Source: Petunia secreta (lineage: Eukaryota; Streptophyta; Magnoliopsida; Solanales; Solanaceae). Taken from it: a stretch of 64,000 nt of DNA. The notes beneath the pieces were generated by a model. It was not told the origin of the DNA and did not search any database. It was given only the letters and a program-made list of their open reading frames with translations. A program made the translations under genes and the position numbers. Each line of letters starts with the position of its first letter. Position 1 is the stretch's first letter. This document shows positions 20,550 to 33,372 of this stretch, piece by piece. Where the stretch lies: NCBI GenBank assembly GCA_029990175.1, contig JARKIP010000005.1:32683501-32747500 (forward strand), read 5' to 3'.

Positions 20550-21472
20550 CTGACCTTGCATAATACCTCTATATTGAATTCCCAACTAATAATATAGGAC
20601 ACTCTTTTAGCCATGAAGAATTTACATAACTGTATATGTTCTGGTAATGCTGCTAGTTCTTCGTTTTCTTTCTGGTAATTGGTGTGTAACTGTTTGAAAG
20701 AAGGTGACAACACCCTTTCGTCTGCTCCAAATGTATTCCACCATTCATAAAACCATCTTGGGATGAGATCCGTTGATACCTTTTCACAGAACTTGACAAA
20801 CCATGAATGGCTGCCAGGTCTTAAGTATATGAAGTTAAACCACGCATTTTTGTAGTCGTAAAAATTATAACCTGATATTTTAAAATTCACTGATAATGGA
20901 AATTGAATCGGCGTGTGTAGATGATCTACTGGCCAATCCGCAGGGCTTAAAATTCTTTTAATAGTAAACTTGGAGTACCTAATACTCCTTGGATCATTTT
21001 TATCTGCTAACTCATTTTCAATCTCTATTGAATTGGTTGCTATCAATATAGCTTCATAAAATTCTCTCGTTTTATAAGGGTTGTCTGTTTCCACATAATT
21101 TCTGTCTGTGTAACAAGACTTGATAATATCTGTAATTCGTTTTTCGACTAATTTTCTTTCAATCGCAATGATTGGTACCTGTTGACTGTTTATCCAATCG
21201 AATTTCTGTTGACTTGCTGTTGAAGAGCTTGCTTGTTCTTGTTTAATGGGAGGTTGAGGTTGTACTGCCTCAGAATAACTGTTTATGGTTCTTTTGGCAT
21301 AACTGTTTAAGGATTGTTTTGAGGTTCCTGGGGTTGCTTCTCTCTTTACCGGTGTAGGAGGAGGTAATTGAGGAAACTCTGCTAAAGCCGTATATCTGTT
21401 TATATGTGAGTTCTGGTTATGATGCTGTTCAAGGAATTGCCTCGGAGGTTTTACTGGATATAATGGCCTCAT
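20550..21472 (-). pseudogene. EPRV second ORF, N-terminal part, interrupted by RT2
   Basis: Starts at 21472, overlapping the end of the polyprotein (21429) by 44 bases in another frame, and is open for about 307 codons until RT2 enters at 20549. The open frame seen past that point is LTR read-through; the true continuation is 6322-6035. It has a Pro/Gln/Ser-rich N-terminal third, then a more structured region with aromatic residues. I recognise no catalytic motif. A second ORF after the polyprotein is known in florendoviruses, with no established function. Confidence 0.7.
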
Positions 21473-24400
21473 GTCTTTTCTGTAAAAATTCTCTAGTTAA
21501 AAAATCTGGAAGACTATTGTCTTCTCCTTTAATAAATTCGATTTGAAAATCAAAGCTAGATAATAAAGCTTGCCATCTGGCAAATATTTGTTTTGAAACT
21601 AAATTCTTAACATCTTTTTGCAAAACATCTTTTGCTGCTTTACAATCAACTCTTAAAAGAAATTCTTTGTTTATCAAATCATCTTGAAATTTAGTTATAC
21701 ATAAAACTATTGATAAAATTTCTTTTTTAATAGTACTATAATTTTTTTTTGAGCTCCGTTCCATATTCCAGAGCAATATCGGACTAATTGTTCAGACTCT
21801 TTTGGAGAGAGACGCTGTTTAAGAATTCCTCCGAAGCCTATTTCAGAGGCATCGGTTTCAACAATCATAAAGGCATCCGGATGTGGTATGCCTAGACAAG
21901 GAAGTCTTTGAACAATACTTTTGACCTTCTGGACTGTTTGTGTTTGTTCTTGGCTCCAAGGAACTGGATTTTTCCTAAGACGCTGATAAAGGGGTTCACA
22001 TATTTGTCTAAGGTTTGGTATAAAATCTGAAACATAATTGAGGCTTCCTAGAAACCTTTGTAACTGAGTTTTATCTGTTAAAACATCTGGAAATTTTGTA
22101 GAGAATTCTATGGCTCTACAAATTGGTTTATACATGCCTTGAGACAAGTCATGTCCTAAAAATCTAATAGAGGTTTGAAATAATTTAATCTTCTTGGCAC
22201 TCACTACCAGCCCATTTTTCTTAATAATATTAAGAAATATCTTTAAATGCTTAAAATGTTGATCTATATTTTCTGAAAATATTAATACATCATCAATATA
22301 AACTATTGAGAATGAACTATATGGATTAAATATATTATTCATTATATTTTGAAATTCTGATGGGGCATTCTTTAACCCAAAGGGCATAACATTCCATTCA
22401 TATTGGCCAAAGGGCACATTAAATGCTGTTTTATACTTATCCCTTTCATCTATTTGGATTTGCCAAAATCCTGATTTCATATCAAATTTACTATATATTT
22501 TAGCCTTATACGTTCTTTTTAATAAATCTCTTTTATTTGGAATTGGATATCGTATCCATCTTAATACTTTGTTTAAAGGTTTATAATTTATAACTAATCT
22601 TGGAGCTCCTCTTTCTCGTTCAGCATTATTATTAACATAAAATGCGGAACAACTCCAAGGTGACTTAGAAGGACGAATTATTTTCTTTTCTAATAATTCA
22701 TTAATTTCCTTTTTACAATATTCCATTAATTCTTGGTTCATTTGAATTGGTCTAGCCTTAGTGGGGATAGATCCTTCTTCAAATCCTTCTATATACGGTA
22801 ATCGTACTATATGCCTTTTTCTTTCCCAAAAGGCATTAGGTAGATCTGAACAGACTTCAGATTCTATTTCTTTTTGGGTTTGTAGTATTTTATCTTGAAT
22901 TAGTTTATCTTTAAACTGGTTTTCTATTTTAACAATTTTAATTTCGTCTTTTATGTAATTTATTTGATTTTTTATCAATTGTATTTTATAGATACTTCTT
23001 TCTTTTAGAGTATCTATTTCTCTTTGCTTTGGACCATTTAGGAAATAAAATATTATTTCTTTACCAAGATTATTGGTAGTAATACCTGTTGTATTAACTG
23101 TAAAAGGAGATATCTGAGTTAAAAAGGGAGTTCCTAATATAACTTCCTCATTTAAATCCTTTATCAGAATAAAAGTATTTTTAAAGCATATATTATCATT
23201 ACATATATGTGCATTAGATAATTTATATTTTATTTTAAGTTTTTCTCCTGATGCAGAGAATAATTTTGCTGATGTTTTATCGCAATATTTTGTTGGAATT
23301 AATCCTTCTACTATACAATTTTGGTCAGCACCAGAGTCTAATAAAGCTACTGTCTGGATACTGTATTCACTATTTATGACTAATTTTATTGGTACATACC
23401 ATTTTTGAGACTTAATTTTAGAGATAGCCAAGACTCCCAATTCGTCGTCTTGTGCTTCTACTCGTTTAGTATTTGAACTTTCTCCTATTATTGTAGAATT
23501 TAATTCCTTTTGAGTTTTTCGAATTAATTCTAGAGCAAGGTTTTCTTCCTCTATGTTATTAACTTTTTGTTTTAAAATATTAACTTCTTGTTTTAATGTT
23601 GTTAATTCTGCATAAAGATCTGATATAGATATTTTTTCTTCTTTTTTATCAAATTTTTGTAGAATTTTTTTCATACTAAAAGGATTGGATATGTTAGGTT
23701 GATTTGATTCTCTACTTAAGACTATTTCTTTTAATTTTAAAAGATATTCTCTTTTAATTTCTTCATCCTTTATTTGATCTATTAGATCAAAGAAGAATTC
23801 TTTATTTTCATTTGATATGACTTTTATTGAACCTGTCCCGCAGGTACATAATCCTCTAGGACAATCACACTCTGATTCGGAAGTGTAACTATCACTAGAC
23901 TCATATGCTATATTAATTTGTTCATCATCACTTATGCTTTCCGTGGATGAACTTTCTTCTTCACTATTATCATTTTCGTCTAGTATAGCATATATTTTAT
24001 TCTTAATGTCTTCATCTAATTCTAAACTATTAATTTTGTTTTTCTTCTTTGTCTTGACTCTACAATCATTTGCCTTATGGCCTTTTTTTCCACAATTGTA
24101 GCATCTTTCTTTAAAAGAAGGTTGTTTACTTTGACTTGTATTCTTTGGAATTTTCTTCTTGTATCTTTTGGAAGATTTTCTTTTATAATTACTATTGCTA
24201 CTTTTGTCTTTTTTATTTATCCTTTTGGATCTTTTTGTTGCCTCGGTAGACGGGGCAGTTATCTTAGCATAACCAAAATCACTACAGAAATTTCCTAATT
24301 CTTTCTTAGTGATTTTATAATCTCTTTTTAGCTGATTTTTTAATTTCATATCAGTACATAGTTCTAAAGTTGTTATGTTAATAAAGCTTATTATATCACC

Positions 24401-26851
24401 ATAGGTTAAACCATCATAAGGTATTTCACCGTTAAATCTATCTTTTATTTTTTGTCTAACTTTATCTGCAAATAACTGTGGTAATCCACTTATAAATTTT
24501 TCTTTCCAATAACTATGATTACAATCTTCTCTAATCATTACTTTATTTAGGAATATGTCTTTATACCATTTAAAGTCATGTAATTTTGGACATGATAAAT
24601 TAGATAATATTTCTAAACTTCTATCTTTAAATACTTTTGGTTCTCCAATAAAGTGTTTAATTATAGCATATAATAAAGTATTTATAGCATCTTCACGAAC
24701 TTGTTCTTCTATTGTTTGATTAGTACTATTACTTTCTTGTTTAACTACCTTTATGATTGTAGTAGCATTAAGGACAGTTTCTCTATCTCTATCTGACAGA
24801 TAGTTGTCCCACCAATTTTTTAACATTCCTGTAAATCCGTAAGAAAGCAGGGTTGCTGCTTGCTTATCTGTATTACCTTTTATTTTATAGGCTGTTGCTG
24901 CTATTCCCATTTCATGTAATCTATTTAGTATTTGATGTTCTGCTTGTCCATCTATATTCCACTCAGTTATAGCATCACCTGTGTGCGAACTGAATGATAC
25001 TAGATGTTCTTCTTCATACTGTATATCAGGAAATGTAGGTTTTTTATAATAATTTTTCTTATGATGATAATTAGATCCTAATTTATTTAATTGATTATTT
25101 AATTCAGATAAGGTTTTTACTGAATTTTCTTTTTCTTTTGGAATTGTATTTATCGTTAAAGATGATTTTAATCTTTTAGTAATTTCATCTAGAACATCAC
25201 CTTTTATTTCCAATCCACCTTTAGGAAGACTAGGGAATTTATCTTTTGACATACTAGGTAGCCTGAAAATTGGATTTTCTTCAATATTATCTTCAAATTT
25301 TATTCTTTTCTCTGGGAATGGTTTAAAAGAAGACTTGCTTCTTGCTTCTTCTACCTGATTGGCTATGACATGTAGTATTTGATTTGTATAATTACTTTGT
25401 TCTATTAATTTATTAATATCTCTATTTTTAGGTTCTCCTTGGGCATCTATTGATGTTCTTTTAAAAGGATTTCCTATTACTACTTTATCACCTACTGGTA
25501 TATTTATTTCTTCTAATGGGGGAATGGTAGATTCTATTATTTTATTACTTTTCGTATACCATTTTTTAACTACCATATTTAAAGATTCACAGTTAGCTAA
25601 TTTTCCTGTATATTCAAACCATTTAAAAAATTCTAAACTACACTTCCATTTTTTCATATCTTTCATCCATTTATCTCTAAATGATCTCCTCTGTTCTAAA
25701 GTGTAATTGTTTCTATACCATTCTCTTTTAATATTATTCTCTGGTTTTACCCAGAGTTGTTGGAGATATTTTATATCTGGTTCAAATGGTTCTTCTAACG
25801 TTATCATTCCTAAGGAATCATTTATTTCACTAAAGGTTGGGCTTGATGGTTGATTGATTATGACAGGCTTGTATTCTGGTTGCGGAATTCTTTTACTAAA
25901 GTTAACACCTTTTAAATTTTTGCTTATTATGTCCTCTTCCTCCAGGGGAAAAGAAGTAGATGGCCTTCAAAAGGACATCCTGGAAGACGAAGATGTAGCA
26001 TTAAAGGATCTAGATTTTAGGAATTTTAAATCTATTGATCCATCTGTATGTTGTATAACTTGTTCTATTTGTATAGATTCATCTTCCACTTTTGGTTCCG
26101 TGATGGAATCAAAGTGCCATTCATCTTTTGATAAGACTTCATCCCATTTAAGTAATCTTGGGACAAATATATTATGATGTTTAATATTTGCTTCCATTAA
26201 CATTGTAACTCCTTTATGAGCTCTACTGGGTTTAGCTTTGGGAGCTAGAGTAGTTTTCATTAATTTATAATATACTCTATATATTATAGCTATTTCTCTG
26301 GCTTGATGTTTACTATTTAGATGTTTTGTTTTAACATTTAATGTTAGAACATCTAGTATTGTTGGATCATTAATATCAACTGAGAAATTCGGATAACAAT
26401 TAAAGTATACTGGCCCATTTGCCATGTTACTTTGTAATACGGCTATTAATGAATCATCAAAGTTTAAGAATCTATTATCTCTTAATAATAAACATATAGG
26501 AATATCTAATCCTAGTCTATGAAGTGGTTTTACAGCCACTTGCACTAGTCCTATATGTAGGAACTTATAACTTTTTCTATATTTTTCTATATCTTTTATA
26601 GACAATAGTTGAATTGTTTCAACTGACTGATTTATAGCAATTGTTGATTCACATGTTTTAATATTAAATCTATTTATGAAGTCAAATCCTCCGACTTCAT
26701 ATATCTTTTCTAACTTCTCTTTGGGAATATTCCAATTTAACAGATTATTTTCTATTTTTGATATTTTATCTACTTCTGTTGATAGGTTTATACTGTTTAA
26801 TACTGACTGTGATGATCCTTCCATTTTAATAATGGGTTCCTGGACCGTCAC
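21429..26851 (-). pseudogene. EPRV polyprotein (MP-CP-PR-RT-RNase H), unit 1, with one stop and one frameshift
   Basis: Starts at 26851. An in-frame stop lies at 25967-25969 at the end of the movement-protein part. The frame is then open from 25966 to a T-run near 21740-21750, where a frameshift moves the RNase H C-terminal part into another frame (21776-21429). Motifs: 30K movement-protein core, CCHC knuckle (24058-24105), protease LDSGAD (about 23330), RT YIDD (about 22290-22305), RNase H VETDAS, a Glu in TIKKEIL and DFLTRE. The lesions differ from those in unit 2, so the two copies decayed independently after the array formed, or came from different templates. Confidence 0.92.
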
Positions 26852-27046
26852 AAGCTTTTCTATAATAACTTTCAGCTATAGGTTTTAATCTAAGTATTTC
26901 TGAAATATTATTTGCATATAATGTAGAAAATCAATATTTCCTGTTGAAAGATATCTATGTAAATTATCCTTTAAAAGCTTTTCATGGTCATTAATTTCTT
27001 TATCAATATTTATCCAGAGTTCTAGATAACCTGGATCCATATTCAT
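26825..27046 (-). pseudogene. EPRV small ORF, unit 1, frameshifted
   Basis: Homologue of 4871-5092. One T is missing in a short T-run near 26909-26912 compared with the sister copy, which breaks the frame. Confidence 0.6.
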
Positions 27047-27257
27047 TTTTTAAAATATTATATTTTTATTTTTATTAAGAAAATCTCTTCTCCAAAGTTT
27101 ATAATATAGCAGAAGAGTTTCTTCTACGTAAGGATTATCGTTGTTTATTAAATCAGAAAAACATATATTCATAAAATAGATATAATAATCATTATCATTA
27201 TATTTATTAAACCAGTGTTTCATAAGATACGGGAGTTAAGTGTTTTTGTTTTCTTAT

Positions 27258-27274
27258 GGGGGGGGGGGGGGGGG
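27258..27274. repeat. Homopolymer run of 17 G in the EPRV leader
   Basis: The sister copy has only 8 G at 5304-5311, so the tract is unstable. It could also be an assembly artefact. Confidence 0.85.
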
Positions 27275-28126
27275 TTATCCTATAGTTAACTCTACTCTTT
27301 TCTATTAAGGTGTTTTCTTTATTCAGATTTCCTTCGTTCTTATCCTATGTAGCTAAGCGACGGGAACACCAATCCGGGTCCGGCCCTATTTCCTAGACTC
27401 AACGGGCTAATCCAACGGAACTTTATGGCTTGCCAACGTCTAAACCGGAGATTAATCGGTTACCTCGACACAAGGATAAGGACTAAGAGATATGAACAAG
27501 AAAACTGGCTTAACAGAAAATTTCGAGTTAACAAGGAAAACAAGAGATTTAGCCGACGATCAGTTTTCAAGCTTGCAAAAGGTGTTTTCAACTGTGGTAA
27601 ACAACCCACAATGGTTCTAACACAAAAACAATCATTTAACAACTTGTTTTTCAATGATTTTGGGTCAAGTTCTTCAACTGTTCAAAACCTTCAAAGTTCA
27701 AAATTTCGATTTTCACTACAATACTCCAAATGATGTTATGATGGTATCAAAATGACGGGGTAACTATAAGGAATAATCCCCGATACCAAACAACCACAAA
27801 ATCATAACATCAAACAAGTTTTTGGCAAATTTTGCAAAATACCCAACCTAGGGTTCAAATTTTTCAACCTTTGATTTTCAACCCCAAAACGCGTTTTGTT
27901 GGTACCCAATTGTCGGGTTCACGTAAACAAACAATCCCCGATAATCAAAACCAACAAAATCGTAACAACAACCGATTTCCTTCAAATTTTTGGGTTTTTG
28001 AGTTTTAGAATTTTTTTTTTCTTCTTTTTCAATATAACAAGAACAAGAACACGAAAATAAATGCGGAACAAAGATGACAAGCACGAAGAGTAGGACGAGG
28101 GCTCGTAAGAACGCAACCCTAGCCTT

Positions 28127-28138
28127 GCTCTGATACCA
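28127..28138 (-). promoter_or_regulatory. RT3 primer binding site (initiator tRNA-Met)
   Basis: Reverse complement of TGGTATCAGAGC two bases from the LTR. Confidence 0.88.
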
Positions 28139-28140
28139 AC

Positions 28141-28889
28141 TGATGCAATCGAAAATACGAAAGCGATAAAAGATAAAAGCGAGACGAGACTTACACTAAA
28201 GTTCGAGTAGCAACGAAGAACTAGTTCCGTTACACCCCAAACGATTGGAAAGAATCACCTAACACTATGCAACTATCCTCAAGAGTGACGAGGCTCGAGC
28301 AAATAGAATGATCGAAGACGGATTGAAGAACAACTTGGATTCATCCAATTGATTTCAAGCCAAAAGGGTTACAAGGTTCAAGAGCATTGCTCATTTAATG
28401 TTTTGTGTTCAAAGTAGTGTAAAAAACAATAAATGATGAAAGAGGGCATTTATAGCACCCCATTACAATATTTCCTAGGTTCTGGTCCGCTGCTACTCAA
28501 GTCCTATTCGCGATCGCGCTAGAGTATATGCGATCGCACAGGGGACTTGAAAGCTGAAGCTCGCGATAGCGCGTGGCTTGGCGCGGTCGCGCAGACAAAA
28601 TAGTGACTCTACGCGATCGCGAAGGTGATGACGCGATCGCGAAGAACAAGTTTCCGTTCTTAGGCAGTAAGCTCAGCAGATCTCCCCTGTTTTTGCCCTG
28701 TTTTGCTCCCCTGCTTCTTTCACTGTTTCCTGCCCTGTTTCCACATGGATTGAGCTCCAATGCATTGCCTTTAAGTCCTCCCCCGAGCTCGTATCATCCA
28801 CGCCTCTCCAAACCAAGTGTAGGTGAGCGTCTTGTATATCCTTGGCTTCACTTCGAGTGAATGGTCTCGATGCAATTTGGGTTGCATCA
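28141..28889 (-). repeat. RT3 5' LTR
   Basis: Near-terminal TGATGCA/TGCATCA ends. On the element strand the start of U3 encodes SRPFTRSEAK, as in autonomous relatives. It contains several GCGATCGC palindromes (28508-28645) in place of the AGGCG type. Confidence 0.85.
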
Positions 28890-29056
28890 ATTTGCGAGCC
28901 CCAAGTGTGGCTCGAGGGTAGTTGCATAGTGTAGGTCCTCCTTGACACCGATACGAGGGTATTATGGAACGAGTTCTCCATAGTTACTTCGTAGGGAGTT
29001 CGAGTAGTGTCTCGCTCTTTATCTTTATTTCCGCGTTTCGTTTTTTATTCTTATCA
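28890..29056 (+). repeat. LTR 3' stub (R-U5) of an RT1-type element
   Basis: 167 bases matching the end of the RT1 LTR (from TTTGCGAGCC to TTCTTATCA). The left part is cut off by RT3. It directly abuts the interior of RT5 at 29057. Confidence 0.85.
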
Positions 29057-31421
29057 TGTCATAGGCAACTTCTCCTTCATGAAGCTCACATTGAGGCTCC
29101 AATGACTTGTCTTCCAATGTACCTACACAAGAGCTTTCACAAGAAGAGATAGAAGATAAAGAAGGGTTAGAACAATGGGTGCTCTCACTCTCAATTTTTC
29201 CTTCCTCACCTCTCATCTCTCTCAATTTTACCTCATGGTCAAGTGTAGTTTGTGGTGACAATCCCCTCACATCACTCCTCAAAGCCTCTCCTTTTTCCTC
29301 TCTTGGATTGTCACCGGTCACTCCCTCACTTCTCTCTATCTTTTCTCTCTCATTTGAAGTGGAGTGACTCTCATTTTCATCATGCATTGGCAAAACAATA
29401 AGATTGTTTGCCTCGGGCTCAAGTAGAATGGGTGACTTTGCTTTAGCCACTTCCCTCAACTCCTTCATTCGTTTGTAATCTTCCCTTACTTGCCTTGGAG
29501 TCAAAGGTCTAAGCACATACTTTTTCCCATCTTGCTTGACCGTATAGGAGTTGGTCCGGCCATCATGCACTACACACCTATCATGTTGCCATGGTCTCCC
29601 AAACAATAAATGGCATGCTTGCATCGGGACCACGTCAAACATGATCTTATCCTTATAGCTCCCAATGCTAAACTCAATCAACGCTTGTTTCACCACCTTT
29701 AGTTCACCACACTCGCTAAGCCATTGTAAACGATATGGTTTTGGATGTTTTAGAGTGGGTAACTTCAATTGGGAAATCAAGGTTTGGCTCACTATGTTAG
29801 TACAACTCCCCGAATCAACAACCATTGAACATACTTGGCCCATCACTCGGCACCTAGCATGAAAGAGGTTTTCCCTTTGATCATTTTCCACCTCCTCTTC
29901 CATAACAATGGTACTCAAGCTTCTCCTAACCACCAAGAACATTTGAGGGCCATCATCCTCTTCTACGGCCTCCTCACAATCAACTTCCTCATCCCCCTCT
30001 ACTTCTCCATTTTCGGACTCACTTTCTTGTTCATACACTAAATTGCCAACCACAACCATGTTTCGTTTTGTGGAGCATTCTTTGGCAATATGCCCATAGC
30101 CCTTGCACTTATAACATTGAGTAGAAGTAGAAATAGGATTACTCAAGCGAGTTTTAGAAGTACCTTCCAAAGGTGGAGTAGTCTTCTCATATGGCTTCTT
30201 CACTTCTTTGCTAGCATTGGCACTTGGAAAGCTTACATTTGGAGTCTTCCACTCTCTTGGTTGGTTCACGGGAGTAGGAGTGCTACTCTTGTAACGGGTG
30301 GACTTTTCTCCCTTAAGCCATTGCTCGGTTTCAATAGCGGCTCCCAATAGGTCTTGAAGTGAAGGATAAGAATGCAACCTCAATTGAGAAGCTATACCAT
30401 AGCTCAAACCATTTTTAAAATGGATCATGGCTTGCTCTTCATCCTCGGTCTCCATATCTAAGGCCAATCGGGTCTTCTCAAACTCATCATAGTACTCATG
30501 AACCGTCTTGACACCTTGCTTTAGATCATAGAGCTTCTTGAGTTGCTCTTGTCGATATCTAGGAGTCACATACTTGGTATTCATGAGGTCCTTCAATTCA
30601 TTCCATGTCACATTCACATGCACACCCGCTCTTCTTCTCGTCCTCTTTATGGATTCCCACCAAGTAGAAGCATAAGACTCAAAGGATGAAATAGCATAAG
30701 TACATTTCTTCTCATCGGTCATCTCATTTGTGTCAAACACTCTCTCTATAAGTAGAACCCATTCCATATATGCCTCCGGATCACAAGCTCCTTTAAAGGA
30801 TGGAAGATTAAGCTTCACACTATTGAGATTGTTGTTGTTGTCACGCACCCCATAGTTAGGCTCCGGTTGGCCTCCATAGTGGTCATCATGAGCAACATAT
30901 TCTCTCCTAGCATTCCTTCCATCAAATCTCATGGGTGGCCCTCGACCTCGGCCTCTACCCCGATCCACATTTCGACCCCAATTCATTTGCCTCCTAGGTT
31001 GATAAGGAGCATCATACCCATAGGCCTTATCACCATACTCGGCTTCCTCCTCTTCTTGAGCCTCAACAACTTGCTCAAGAGGTGGGACAAACCTAACGGG
31101 TCTTCGAAGTGGAGCATTTCCTTGGGGATTGCCCAAGTTGAGAGGATTGCTCTCATGTTGGGGATTGCCCAACCCACGCTCTCGTAGAGCTTCAACTTTG
31201 CTTTGTTCATACCTCTTGTTTAGCTCAACAAAGTGTCCGGGAGTCATAGGAGTGCTATGACTCGTGCCCTCTCCGGATTCAATTTGGACACTCGGGGTCC
31301 TCCTCTCTCCGGTCTCAACTTGATTCCTCTCGACGGTTTCAAGTCTCAATGAGATATCCTCCAATTTAGCCATAATGGTGGCCATGAAATGCTTCATGGG
31401 ATCATCTCCATCGTTTGCCAT
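29057..31421 (-). pseudogene. RT5 gag-protease ORF, truncated before the acidic domain
   Basis: Starts at the ATG at 31421 (MANDGDDPMKHF, as in RT2) after a TAG|GTACAATGG splice-like site. It is open through gag (WWESIKRTRRR), knuckle CYKCKGYGHIAKEC, protease DSGSCTNIVS and the Glu/Ser-rich linker to QCELHEGEVAYD, where the LTR stub begins; the frame ends in the stub at 29025. The N-terminal 130 residues are almost identical to RT2 while the capsid half is closer to RT1, so the gag looks mosaic. Confidence 0.85.
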
Positions 31422-31459
31422 TGTACCTACAAAGAAGCAACAAACGTTAGTAAAAGACC
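29057..31459 (-). mobile_element. RT5: fragment of a gag-PR-AD element
   Basis: Internal part of an element of the RT2 family, from the first bases upstream of gag (31459) to the start of the AD linker (29057). Both ends are cut: by the LTR stub at 29056 and by the RT6 LTR at 31460. Confidence 0.85.
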
Positions 31460-32262
31460 TGATAAGACCCAAATAGGCGGAAGCGATAAACTAATGATGC
31501 GGAAGCAATAATCAAAAGATAACAAGAAAGTAAGGGATGGGAAGAACAGAAATAGAAGAAAAGAATGGACAAACGATTCAAACCGTGAATTGATTATCTG
31601 AGAGAGGAAGGGAAACTTGAACCATACAAGGATTCCGTACTAGTGACGGATCTCCATAGGCTCCAAGCAAAGAGATAATCCGAAGCTTCAAGCTTCTACA
31701 AAGAAGAAGGCCTTGCCTCTCTTACTAAGTCTATTCTTCAATTCTGAACAAGCTTATTCAAATAAATGACTAAGTGTGGTATTTATAGGTTCACCACACT
31801 TCTAAATAAAATGTCTAAATAGCCCCTAAGTCTAGTCAAAACAATACATGTCACTTAGGGCTATAGTTGGAATTACACTCAAAATAAGTAGGAAACCCGG
31901 ATGGGCCTTCAGCAAACTAGGCGCCCCGCCTGAATAGTAGGCGCCCAGAGTAGGCGCCCAGCCTGGAAAATGGGCGGTCCGCCTCTGCAGTAGGCGGCCA
32001 GAGATTCTGAGAGGTGTAGTCAACTAGGCGGTCCGCCTAGTCCAATGGGCGGTCCGCCTCCTTCCTGGGAGACTTGGAAACGGCTCAAAATGGACTCTAA
32101 GTGTTCCTCCTTGGTCCGTAGCCGGTCCTCCCTCATTGGCGCTCAAGTCCATGACTCCAAATCACTCTCGAACCCTCCTTCGGTGCCCTTGCCTTGTATC
32201 CTTTGTGCCCTCATGCTTGGCTCTTGATGGTTGGCACTTTGGCTCCAATTTGGATCTTATCA
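31460..32262 (-). repeat. RT6 left (3') LTR
   Basis: 803 bp, TGATAAGACCC...GGATCTTATCA, with the polypurine tract (32263-32275) on its inner side and a palindrome array at about 31918-32062. Similar in build to the RT10 LTR and unlike the RT6 right LTR. Confidence 0.8.
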
Positions 32263-32296
32263 TCCTCCCCTTCTTGAAAGGATTTCGTCCTCGAAA

Positions 32297-32955
32297 TCAA
32301 ACCATCAAGCCTACATTCAAAACAAGCACAAACAAAGCTTCCCACGACAAGAGTAGGTTAGTGTCAAAAGTGTGGGAAAACACACTCTTATGGTATAGCC
32401 AAGCATCAATAACAATGATAAAGCACATGTTTCCGAAGAAAACAACAAGCACTTGGCTTCCCCAATGGGTACACTCAATGCATGATTCATCAAGGAGATC
32501 AATAGGATAGAGAATATGCAAGATCAAGTCATTAAAATTCCTATGATCCCTAAGCCCAATAAGAACACACCAAAACTTCCCACTACGAGAGTAGGAAAGT
32601 CCAACAAGAGTGAATACAAGTGATGTGAAAATCACACTTTTATGATAGAGCCAAGTATCAATACTAATCAAAAAGCTTATGTTCCCAAAGGAAACAACAA
32701 GTTCTTGGCTCAACAACGACAAGTACTCACTACCATAACAAGCAAAGAGATCAATAAGATATGGAACATGCAAGATTAAGCAACTAAGTTCCTTATGACT
32801 TCCAAGCTTATGGTCATCACATCGAACTTTGGCATGCTCAACACTCAAGGTGTGATCAACATATGGGATGGAGTAAGTAACATAATTCAAGCGACAACTA
32901 ACATCGAATACTCCACTCCCCTTCTTGGAAGCACTCTTACACACACCAAGAGTGT
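32297..32955 (-). pseudogene. RT6 remnant ORF: two hydrophobic modules
   Basis: Open frame of about 220 codons. After a KKGSGVFDVSC segment it carries two copies of a module of about 75-80 residues, each with a LILH-P-IDL core, a hydrophobic FGN-FLI-IDTWLYHKSV segment and a C-terminal tail. The AD and gag parts are deleted. The same doubled module occurs in RT12. Confidence 0.7.
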
Positions 32956-33357
32956 GGGTGTTTAAGGTACCAAAAGAACGGGAATCACACAAGGATCAAA
33001 CCCCAATATCAAATCTCAATCCAATATCAATCCAACCCAAGAATCAATCAAAAGTCATCAAGAACAAGTTCATCAAGGGTTTTAAGGGTTTTTGGGGTTT
33101 TGATTTTCAATCTTCTCCAATCCAAGTGTTTTTGGTATCCAAACGACGGGATTTCAACCACGATCAAGAATCTATAACACCCATATCATGAATCATCCAA
33201 ACCAACAAGTTACACCAAATTTTTAGATTTTTCAACTTTTCAATTTTTTTGTAATTTTCTTCTTTCAATAACAATAAACAAGAAACTAAAGATAGGAATC
33301 GACCTAGGCACGAAGAATTCAAGGGTCGGGGGTTTGTAGAAACAAAACCCGAGCCTT

Positions 33358-33369
33358 GCTCTGATACCA
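33358..33369 (-). promoter_or_regulatory. RT6 primer binding site
   Basis: Reverse complement of TGGTATCAGAGC, three bases from the LTR that starts at 33373. Confidence 0.88.
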
Positions 33370-33372
33370 AGA

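Larger units (their letters stand above)
20550..27562 (-). mobile_element. Endogenous pararetrovirus, upstream unit (unit 1)
   Basis: Minus-strand viral sequence from a 5' junction at 27562/27563 (in the RT3 leader) to the RT2 insertion at 20550. It contains the leader remnant, the broken small ORF, the polyprotein and the start of the second ORF; the end continues at 6322. It lacks its own promoter region, which would lie upstream of 27562 but is missing. Confidence 0.9.
27563..28889 (-). mobile_element. RT3: 5' LTR and partial leader of a retrotransposon carrying GCGATCGC palindromes
   Basis: An LTR (28141-28889, TGATGCAATCG...GTTGCATCA) with a primer site next to it (28127-28138) and about 560 bases of leader on the minus strand. 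The leader then meets the EPRV at 27562. Leader text is related to that of RT12 (about 48820-49200). The rest of RT3 probably lies beyond the left end of the window, on the far side of the EPRV array. Confidence 0.82.
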
